This document shows positions 8,241-14,152 of a stretch of DNA of 24,493 nucleotides, piece after piece. Origin of the DNA: Lentzea aerocolonigenes. GTDB lineage: Bacteria; Actinomycetota; Actinomycetes; Mycobacteriales; Pseudonocardiaceae. The DNA lies in NCBI RefSeq assembly GCF_000955955.1, contig NZ_JYJG01000372.1, positions 1 through 24,493 of the forward strand, written 5' to 3'. Under the pieces are notes generated by a model. The model was not told where the DNA came from. It saw only the letters and a list, made by a program, of their open reading frames with translations, and did no database searches. A program made the translations under genes and the position numbers. Positions within the stretch are counted from its first letter, which is position 1, and each line of letters begins with the position of its first letter.

Positions 8241-9084
8241 CGGGAACCCACAGCTCGGCTTTGGCCTGATCCCCGTCGATCTGCGTTCGCAACATCGACG
8301 GCCCCTCGACGCTCTGGTAGTTGTTGGACGGGAACCACTGCGCGTACACATCCCGCCACATGTACTGAATGGTCTCGGGATAGGGCCCTTCCGCGGTGAA
8401 CACGGCCCAGGTGTTCTCGGGGACTTCCAGCGCTTCCAGGTCGTCCGGCGCTTCTCGGCTCGTCACCACCCCCTGGAAGTAGTCGAGCTGATCCCCCTCC
8501 TCAACCCCTTCCTGGTTGTAGGTCAAGGCGAGCATCCCTTCCGGCTCGCCGTCGCTGAGCTGCTTGATGCGCTCCAGCGTCGGCATCCCGATGCCCTTCA
8601 CGAACTCGACGATCGCGGGGTTCATCCCCAAGTGCACCAACGGCACCCGCGTCCCGCGCCCGACGACCTTGAACGCTTCCTTGTTGACGATCCGGTACTC
8701 CATGCTCGTGCTCCCTTCGACAACCAGCCTGAACGTGAGAATCTGCTGCGACTGCAACGGCTTGTTCCGCGTGCGAGCCTCCTGCGGCCCGACGCCGTGC
8801 ATGGCCTTGAACGCCCGCGCGAAGGCCTCGTTGGACCCGTAACCCCACCTGACAGCGATGTCGAGGAGCGAGTCCTGTCCACTGAGGACTTCGCTCGCCG
8901 CCCTCGTGAGCTTCCTGCGCCGGACGTACTCGCTGAGCGGAATGCCCGCGAGCGCACTGAACATCCGGCGCAGGTGGTACTCACTCGTGCCCGCGATCCG
9001 CGCGAGCAGCTTGACGTCGACCTCGCCCTCGAGATCGGCCTCGATGCGAGCCATGGCTTCGTTGAGTCGTTCCAGCACGTCCAC
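8230..9084 (-). CDS. AraC-family regulator with GyrI-like effector domain
   Basis: The 284-residue protein has an N-terminal AraC DNA-binding domain and a C-terminal GyrI-like small-molecule-binding domain, as in SoxS/Rob-like regulators of multidrug responses. The first helix-turn-helix is around residues 22-47 (LLARIAGTSEYHLRRMFSAL) and the second around 72-98 (LDIAVRWGYGSNEAFARAFK). The GyrI-like part runs from about 128 to the end and includes a WAVFTAEGPYPETIQYMWRD segment typical of that fold. The GTG at 9084 reproduces the family start MDxLERLN. A GTG at 9078 is also possible, with TAGCGT 7 bases before it. It lies 43 bp downstream of a membrane-protein gene on the same strand and converges with the DraG-like gene. 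Confidence 0.92.
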   Translation of the reverse strand: MDVLERLNEAMARIEADLEGEVDVKLLARIAGTSEYHLRRMFSALAGIPLSEYVRRRKLTRAASEVLSGQDSLLDIAVRWGYGSNEAFARAFKAMHGVGPQEARTRNKPLQSQQILTFRLVVEGSTSMEYRIVNKEAFKVVGRGTRVPLVHLGMNPAIVEFVKGIGMPTLERIKQLSDGEPEGMLALTYNQEGVEEGDQLDYFQGVVTSREAPDDLEALEVPENTWAVFTAEGPYPETIQYMWRDVYAQWFPSNNYQSVEGPSMLRTQIDGDQAKAELWVPVTS

Positions 9085-9127
9085 AACGCTATGGGCTTCG
9101 TCGTCGGCGCACCCGACTTCCTGTGCC

Positions 9128-10453
9128 CTATCCGATCGCCTTCCGCACCTCGTCGACCATCCGCTTGGCGACAGGCGTGAACACCTCGTTGTACTGCTTG
9201 GGGTCGTCCGGAGCCCAGTTGCCGAACCCGGTGAGCCGCACCTGGGTGCGTCCCGCGACGAACGACATCGTCGGCGAGTCGCCCACTCGGTAGCTGCACG
9301 TCGCGAAGTCGCCGATCTTCTCGTTCGTCAACACGGCTTCCCCGAACACCTTGCGCGACGGCGAGTTGGGATCGCAGTCATGCGCGTTCCGGACCGCCAT
9401 CTCGGCGTCCCGGTACGTCTCCAGCTCGACCATCAACGCCTTGCCGTCACTGCGGGACTTGGCGTTGTACCATTCGGGCGAGAGCCGCCGGCAGTCCTGT
9501 TGGTTCGAGTAGTAGTAATGCGTCTCGTTCTTGTCGTTGACGAACTTCTTCATGCCCTCCCGCTCGCGGAAGTTCGCCTCCGCGATGCCGGAGTCCTTGC
9601 TCTGCGTCAGCTCCTGGAACAGTTCGGCGCTCAGGATGTCGCAGGCGCTCGGCACCTTCTCGTACCGTCCGGTGTGCACGTGTGTCGTCAGGCCTTGCGG
9701 CCCTCTGCTCAGGTTCTGGGCGACCAGTTCGAGCAGCTTCATGAAGGCGGCCTTGTGGTCGGTGATGTCCTTGACGTCGGACATTGTCGAGGCGCCCACG
9801 ATTGCCTGAGTCTTGCCGTCATTCGTGGTGATCCGCGCATCGAAGCTGTCCGGCTTCAACCCGGGAGACATCGCGGTCCTGAGTCCGCCGACCGTGAGAA
9901 GCGTGTCGTCTTTGATCGCGCGGTCCGCCGGCAGAAGGCTGTTGAACGGTCGCTGGTAGATGGAAACGGTGATCCGCTCCATCCGGTTCTCGATCATCGG
10001 CTCGTACATGCAGACCGAGATCGGGTCCAGCTCGTCCTTGATGGTGGCCTCGGCCGTGGGCACCGATCGGGACAGGTAGGTCTGGTTGTGCCAGCCGTGT
10101 GCGGCGTCCTTGAAGCCCAGCTCCTCGACCGCTGACACGGGCAGGACCGTGCAGGCGTCGAACACAGCCACATCGCCGTACTTGGTGACCTCGCCGACCT
10201 TCTGCCCGATCACCGAGGTGTCTGCTGGACCGGGCGCCTGCTCCATCGCCGCCGCAGGCTCGTGGTCACCTTTGACGAGGATCACGGCGGTGACGCCTCC
10301 ACCGACCAGGACCAGCGCTCCCAAGATCGCCGTGATGATCAACCCGGTGCGCTTCTTCCGCGGCGGCGGTATCTGTTGCGGCGGGTACTGCTGAAACGGA
10401 TAGGGCTGCTGATACGGCTGTTGCGGCCGGTAAGGCTGCTGTGGCCCGTGCAC
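9128..10453 (-). CDS. membrane-anchored protein with Pro/Gln tail and two DUF3558-like repeats
   Basis: The 441-residue product is not assigned a function. Residues 1-32 are a cytoplasmic tail of repeated Pro-Gln-Gln-Pro-Tyr units. A basic PRKKR stop leads into one membrane helix (about 37-60), and the remaining 380 residues should lie outside the cell. The outside part seems to hold two related segments, each opening with an Asp/Ala-Cys-x-(V/I)-Leu element: FDACTVLP near residue 98 and PSACDILS near 269. This recalls the CxLL opening of DUF3558 lipoproteins, one of which is encoded just across the divergent promoter region. The GTG at 10453 has GGGGGA about 5 bases before it. Divergence from the ESX operon suggests an envelope role linked to it; this is inference. 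Confidence 0.8.
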   Translation of the reverse strand: MHGPQQPYRPQQPYQQPYPFQQYPPQQIPPPRKKRTGLIITAILGALVLVGGGVTAVILVKGDHEPAAAMEQAPGPADTSVIGQKVGEVTKYGDVAVFDACTVLPVSAVEELGFKDAAHGWHNQTYLSRSVPTAEATIKDELDPISVCMYEPMIENRMERITVSIYQRPFNSLLPADRAIKDDTLLTVGGLRTAMSPGLKPDSFDARITTNDGKTQAIVGASTMSDVKDITDHKAAFMKLLELVAQNLSRGPQGLTTHVHTGRYEKVPSACDILSAELFQELTQSKDSGIAEANFREREGMKKFVNDKNETHYYYSNQQDCRRLSPEWYNAKSRSDGKALMVELETYRDAEMAVRNAHDCDPNSPSRKVFGEAVLTNEKIGDFATCSYRVGDSPTMSFVAGRTQVRLTGFGNWAPDDPKQYNEVFTPVAKRMVDEVRKAIG

Positions 10454-10514
10454 GTGTTCCCCCAGGTGGTCGCGTGTGCCGTCCTCCCCCAGTCGCGGAA
10501 GCTACCGGAATCGA

Positions 10515-10530
10515 CCGCTGGCGCCAGCGG
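10515..10530. promoter_or_regulatory. 16-bp perfect palindrome between divergent genes
   Basis: CCGCTGGCGCCAGCGG reads the same on both strands with no loop. It lies 62 bases before the membrane-protein start and 130 bases before the PE-like start, in a non-coding 207-bp divergent region. This is typical of a homodimeric regulator site. A short perfect palindrome cannot form a stable terminator hairpin with a loop, and no T-run follows. Confidence 0.4.
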
Positions 10531-10608
10531 AAACGAAACCGAGGGTGACGTGGAACCAACAAGGGGTGGTCTTCGTCCAACCACAGGTGCGTCTTACGCG
10601 GGCGTTGG

Positions 10609-10660
10609 TAGCCTGCGAAGCGGGACCGAACCGTTACCAACCGTACGGGGGTAGGACGTC
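10609..10660 (+). promoter_or_regulatory. candidate promoter and leader of the PE-PPE-EspG operon
   Basis: TAGCCT (10609-10614) is a plausible -10, which gives a leader of about 40 bases. The leader contains the direct repeat AACCGT-N4-AACCGT and then GGGGGTAGG (10647-10655) 5 bases before the GTG. The same GGGGGTAGG element precedes the second ESX unit at 13846. The -10 assignment is weak, but the shared leader element is clear. Confidence 0.4.
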
Positions 10661-11110
10661 GTGACACAGGAGAACGCGGGGGCGGATGCCGTTCTCGGTG
10701 CCGCAGCGGGACTGGCTGGTGGCGCGGTCGCGGGGGCCGTGGCTTCGTTCAAGGCTGCGTCGTCGATCATGGACAGAATCTCCTCGGGCCCGTCGAATCA
10801 GCAGTTCCACGTCGAAAAGGACACCGTCCTGCAGGCGGGCAAGGTCATCCACGATCAGTGGCTGTTCCTTCAGGAAAAGTACAGTGAGGTCCTTCCGAAG
10901 CTGCGGATCGTCACGATGGACGGCAAGGTCACCTCAGACGTGGTCACTGCGTGGAACGACCGGCTCCTGTTTCATGATGACTCCTACGCCAACCGGATCC
11001 TGGCTTATCTGAAGGCTCTTGAGAGTCTTTCTGACCAGTTGAAGACGTCGGCTCAGCAGTACGGCTTCACCGACGAAGAGATCATGACGAGCTTCAGGCC
11101 GAAAGCGTGA
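10661..11110 (+). CDS. PE-like ESX substrate candidate
   Basis: The 149-residue protein has an Ala/Gly-rich N-terminal helix (about 8-36) followed by two amphipathic helices, about 48-83 and 93-134, the helical-hairpin layout of PE and WXG100 proteins. The second helix ends in YGFTD (Tyr134 to Asp138), which fits the YxxxD/E signal that directs PE-type proteins to ESX secretion. There is no classical signal peptide or lipobox. It heads an operon with a lipoprotein, a PPE-like protein and an EspG-like chaperone, which is the expected setting for a PE partner. The hydrophobic N-terminal extension is not part of the mycobacterial PE domain, so a different but related family is possible. Its stop overlaps the next start in GTGA. 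Confidence 0.6.
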   Translation: MTQENAGADAVLGAAAGLAGGAVAGAVASFKAASSIMDRISSGPSNQQFHVEKDTVLQAGKVIHDQWLFLQEKYSEVLPKLRIVTMDGKVTSDVVTAWNDRLLFHDDSYANRILAYLKALESLSDQLKTSAQQYGFTDEEIMTSFRPKA

Positions 11111-11706
11111 CGATGCGTATCTCCAAGCTAGCAGCCGTGGCTGTCTTTGCGGTGACCCTATCGGCCTGCACGGTGGGTGGAGAAAAGGGAACTCCCACTC
11201 CCACGCCGCCATCAACCGGCTCGTCCGATGGCTCCGACTCCTCGAGCAAGTTGCCGAAACGTCCGGCGAGCCTGAAGCTGGACTCGGTGGACACTTGCAA
11301 GCTGCTCACCGCAGATCAGATGAAGCAGCTCGACACGCTTGCGAGCAAGCCCGAACAGCTGGATCTCGTCGATGGCCAGAAATCGCCCGCCTGCCACTAT
11401 TCGAACGCGGGTCGCTTCACCTATGCGGTAGGTGCTGTGACTCACAAAGGCGCTTCTTACTGGCTCGAAGGTAGCGGAACCGTATCTGGTAGCGTGATCA
11501 AAGTCGCTGATTATGGCGCCGTTAAGGTGGAGTTCGTCGGTGGCAGCGGAATTGACTGCTCTATTGCGATTGATGTCGCCGAGGGGCAGCAGTTGATGGT
11601 CAGTTACATTCCGGCCACGACTGGCGAAAAAGATCAGACGGTGCTTTGTGGTAAGGCCGAGAAGGCCGCAGGCCTCGCGCTCTCGACGCTCAAGACATTG
11701 AAGTGA
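11107..11706 (+). CDS. DUF3558-like lipoprotein
   Basis: The 199-residue product has a signal peptide ending in the lipobox L-S-A-C (Cys21), then a Thr/Pro/Ser-rich spacer to about residue 60. The folded domain opens with DTCKLLTADQMKQL and later has PACHYSN, the two cysteine elements typical of DUF3558 proteins of Pseudonocardiaceae and mycobacteria. The function of this family is unknown; the protein should sit on the outer face of the membrane. The GTG at 11107 overlaps the PE-like stop; an ATG at 11113 is an equally possible start. The gene is inserted between PE-like and PPE-like genes and is visibly richer in A/T at third codon positions than its neighbours. Confidence 0.8.
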   Translation: MTMRISKLAAVAVFAVTLSACTVGGEKGTPTPTPPSTGSSDGSDSSSKLPKRPASLKLDSVDTCKLLTADQMKQLDTLASKPEQLDLVDGQKSPACHYSNAGRFTYAVGAVTHKGASYWLEGSGTVSGSVIKVADYGAVKVEFVGGSGIDCSIAIDVAEGQQLMVSYIPATTGEKDQTVLCGKAEKAAGLALSTLKTLK

Positions 11707-11715
11707 GGGGGAGCT

Positions 11716-12990
11716 ATGTCGGGTTATCGGCAGCTCAATGACTGGAACTTCGAGGGTTGGTCCAACCAGGATCTCGCGAACGAGGTCCAGAAGCTCTCAG
11801 GCAGCACGATCGCTTCGAGGTTCGGCGAAGCGTCCGCGGCACTGCGCGATCTCGCCAACACCCTGGAGTCCGTGGACAAGACGATCCAGGGCGAGCTCAA
11901 GAAGCTCAAGATCGACTGGGGCGGCGCCGCCGGCGAGAAGAGCCACGAGAAGACGGACGTCGTGGCCGCAGGCATCGACAACAGCAGCCAGGCGTCGAAC
12001 CAGAACTCCCAGGCGATGGCGCAGCAGGGCGAGAGCACCAGCACCGCCCGCTACAGCACGCCTCCCGAGCAGAACCTGCGCGGCGACTCCGAGCAGAACT
12101 GGAAAGACAAGGTCGGCAGCGTCGTCGGGATTGAGACCGACCACGCCAAGGAAGTCGAGGCGACCAACCGCGCCCGTCAGCAGGCCATCGACAGTCTGAA
12201 CGGCTATGTCGCCGGCAGCCAGAATTCGTTGAACGGCTTCCGCGCGCCCGACAAGGCCCCGGACATCGTGGTGACCAGCGGCGCCGTCGTGACGCCGGTC
12301 GGACCTCCCGTGGGCACGCCTCACACCGGCATCCCGGGAACCCCTGGCAGCCCCGGCTTCCCCGGCGGTCCAGGCTTCACCGGCACCCCCGGCACCCCGG
12401 TCGGTCCCACCCCGGGCATCCCCGGCAACACCACGGGCATCCTCCCCGGCACCACCCCGACCCCGCTGGCGGGCGGCCCGGGCTTCCCCAAGCCGTTCCC
12501 GTCCGTACTCCCGGCCGGCATCGCAGCGGCAGGCGCGGCGGCCACGGGCATCGCGGCCACGGCAGGTACCGCGAAGGGTGCTCAGGTGGTCGGCGGCGGA
12601 CGTGGCCCGAGCCAGGCACCCAAGACACCCATCGCGCCCACCGGGCCGAAGGGTGCGCCAAGCACCATCGGTGCAGGTGGCGGCAAGGGTGGACCGGGTG
12701 CTCCCGGTGGTCCTGGGGCAGCGGGCAAGGGGCCTGGCGGCGCCATGACGCCTGGTTCGGCGGCTGGCGTCGGCCCCGAAGGCAACCGGCCTGGCGCCAC
12801 GCCCGGTAAGGGTGGAGCAGCCGGCGGCAAGTCCGGGTCGCTCATGTCTCCTGCGGCCGGTGCGGCCAAGGGTGAGGGCGAGGAGGACGGCGAGCACGTG
12901 CGCAAGTACGGCGTCGACTCCGATGATGTGTTCGGCGACGAACGCATGGTGGTGCAGTCCGTCATCGGCGAAGACCCGAAGGACCAGTAA
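11716..12990 (+). CDS. PPE-like ESX substrate with Gly/Pro-rich tail
   Basis: The 424-residue protein has an N-terminal helical domain of about 178 residues with a Trp-Gly-Gly turn at 68-70 between long helices, and a further pair of helices around 135-175. This resembles the PPE/WXG100-superfamily domain. Residues 190-390 are low complexity, rich in Gly, Pro, Ala and Thr, with about eight consecutive Gly-x-y triplets near residue 205. The last 40 residues are acidic and end HVRKYGVDSDDVFGDE...VIGEDPKDQ, a conserved-looking tail. GGGGGA lies 4 bases before the ATG. The mycobacterial PPE motif itself is absent, so the call rests on the fold pattern and on its place between a PE-like gene and an EspG-like gene. 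Confidence 0.72.
   Translation: MSGYRQLNDWNFEGWSNQDLANEVQKLSGSTIASRFGEASAALRDLANTLESVDKTIQGELKKLKIDWGGAAGEKSHEKTDVVAAGIDNSSQASNQNSQAMAQQGESTSTARYSTPPEQNLRGDSEQNWKDKVGSVVGIETDHAKEVEATNRARQQAIDSLNGYVAGSQNSLNGFRAPDKAPDIVVTSGAVVTPVGPPVGTPHTGIPGTPGSPGFPGGPGFTGTPGTPVGPTPGIPGNTTGILPGTTPTPLAGGPGFPKPFPSVLPAGIAAAGAAATGIAATAGTAKGAQVVGGGRGPSQAPKTPIAPTGPKGAPSTIGAGGGKGGPGAPGGPGAAGKGPGGAMTPGSAAGVGPEGNRPGATPGKGGAAGGKSGSLMSPAAGAAKGEGEEDGEHVRKYGVDSDDVFGDERMVVQSVIGEDPKDQ
12328..12399 (+). repeat. collagen-like Gly-x-y coding repeat
   Basis: Eight codon triplets in a row encode Gly-x-y units (GIP, GTP, GSP, GFP, GGP, GFT, GTP, GTP). Further Gly/Pro-rich stretches follow to about 12830. The repeat lies in the disordered tail of the PPE-like protein. 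Confidence 0.7.
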
Positions 12991-12994
12991 TCCC

Positions 12995-13750
12995 TTGAGC
13001 TCACCAGGTTCTGTGGTTTTGTCCACAGTGGAGTTCGCCGTGGTCTGGGAGGCGCAGCGCCTCCCGGCCGCGCACGTCGCGCTCGACACGCGGATTCCCT
13101 CCATCACCCACACCGAGAAGGCCGAGGTGGTGAAGCGGGCCTGGGAGTCACTCGAATCACGCGGCCTGGCGAACAACGGCCGGGTCGTGCCTGAGCTGGC
13201 CGACGGGTTTGCGCTGCTGGCCAACGCGAACATGTCGATCGACCTGTGGATCTGGGCCGACCGGCAGATCAGCGGGCTGGCGGCGGCCATTGGCGACGAG
13301 GCGATCCTGGCTGTGCAGGATCGCGACGAGATGTGGTTGATCGAGGCGCGCGGGACGGCGCTCGCCGAAGCGGCGGTCTCCGTCGCCGGCGAGATGCCCG
13401 CCGGGTTCGGGCGCTCGATCAGCCTGCCGTACGAGGAGCTCGTCAAGGCCGCCAAGGACGTCGGGACGGACGCGCAGAGACTCATCACCATGCTGGAGCG
13501 GCAGGGGATGCGGCTCGGTGACGCGCAGGAGCTGGCCGGGATGCTCGACGGCACGTCCACGCGCGGGCAGTTCGGGGTGCAGCGCAACGGACAGCGTGCG
13601 AAGAGGGTGGTCTCCTTCCACGACACGCACAACGGGCGGTATCTGCGGCAGCTCAAGCCCAGCAGTGACGGGCGGCAGTGGTGCACGATCACGCCCGTCG
13701 ACAACCATCGGCTCGCCGCGGCCGTTTGGGAGCTCCTGCAAGAGGTCTGA
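12995..13750 (+). CDS. EspG-family ESX secretion chaperone
   Basis: The 251-residue cytoplasmic protein resembles the EspG family, which binds PE-PPE pairs and delivers them to the ESX machine. The opening VVLSTVEFAVVWEAQRL followed by a THTEKAEVVKRAWESLESRGL segment is typical of the family in Pseudonocardiaceae. Mid-protein WIWADRQISGLAA and the C-terminal GRYLRQLKPSSDGRQWCTI also fit the family's domain of strands and helices. No signal peptide or membrane helix is present. The start is uncertain: TTG at 12995, four bases after the PPE-like stop and with GAAGGA upstream, is preferred, but GTG at 13013 or 13028 would keep the conserved start. The gene is last in the PE-lipoprotein-PPE operon, so its likely clients are the two upstream proteins. 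Confidence 0.82.
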   Translation: MSSPGSVVLSTVEFAVVWEAQRLPAAHVALDTRIPSITHTEKAEVVKRAWESLESRGLANNGRVVPELADGFALLANANMSIDLWIWADRQISGLAAAIGDEAILAVQDRDEMWLIEARGTALAEAAVSVAGEMPAGFGRSISLPYEELVKAAKDVGTDAQRLITMLERQGMRLGDAQELAGMLDGTSTRGQFGVQRNGQRAKRVVSFHDTHNGRYLRQLKPSSDGRQWCTITPVDNHRLAAAVWELLQEV

Positions 13751-13809
13751 GTGGAACGTCCGCGACAACCCCTGCGTCCAATCACCCGGCCGAGCAGAGC
13801 AATTCGTTC

Positions 13810-13845
13810 TAAGGTCGGCGGTAGACGTTTAGGGGGTAGGCGCGG
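13810..13845 (+). promoter_or_regulatory. candidate promoter and leader of the Esx pair
   Basis: The 95-base gap after the EspG-like gene holds TAAGGT (13810-13815) as a possible -10. Then comes AGGGGGTAGG (13831-13840), 5 bases before the ATG, which is the same element found before the PE-like gene. A separate promoter for the pair is therefore likely, though no -35 was recognised. Confidence 0.4.
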
Positions 13846-14151
13846 ATGGCTGTGGCGAAGTACAACACCGAGGCCATGGAACAGTGCCGGACAACCGTGA
13901 GCAGCCAGGCCGGACAATTCGGCGCGATCGGTGACGGCTTTTCCAATCAGTACGGCAATCCGGACATTTTCGGAAAACTCGGCGCTTCCGGTGCTGTCGC
14001 CGGCGCGGTGACGGCGATGGACCAGGCCGGGACGCAGGAGTTCGAGGCGGCCGAGAAAGTGCTGCGCAAGGTCGAGACCGCGCTCGACGCGATCCAGACC
14101 AACGTCACGGACACCGACGACGCCGCCAAGAACTCGCTGAAGGCGGTCTGA
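13846..14151 (+). CDS. EspC/Esx-like small secreted protein
   Basis: The 101-residue protein has no signal peptide and is predicted to form two helices joined by a loop at about residues 32-45, where GNPDIFGKLG replaces a Trp-x-Gly turn. The second half (EFEAAEKVLRKVETALDAIQTN) is a long amphipathic helix ending in an acidic TDTDDAAKN. This matches the EspC-like (DUF2580-type) or Esx-like ESX substrates of Pseudonocardiaceae better than canonical WXG100 proteins. It is one base upstream of a WXG100-transglycosylase gene, so the two are likely partners. The AGGGGGTAGG sequence precedes the ATG. Family assignment is by pattern only. Confidence 0.68.
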   Translation: MAVAKYNTEAMEQCRTTVSSQAGQFGAIGDGFSNQYGNPDIFGKLGASGAVAGAVTAMDQAGTQEFEAAEKVLRKVETALDAIQTNVTDTDDAAKNSLKAV

Positions 14152-14152
14152 C

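Noticed and set aside
10515..10530. Palindrome considered as an intrinsic terminator
   Set aside because: It has no loop and no T-run, and it lies between divergent starts where no transcript ends.
10476..10664. Small open frames in the divergent gap before the ESX operon
   Set aside because: They lack ribosome sites and hydrophobic or domain-like patterns, and they cover the palindrome and promoter region.
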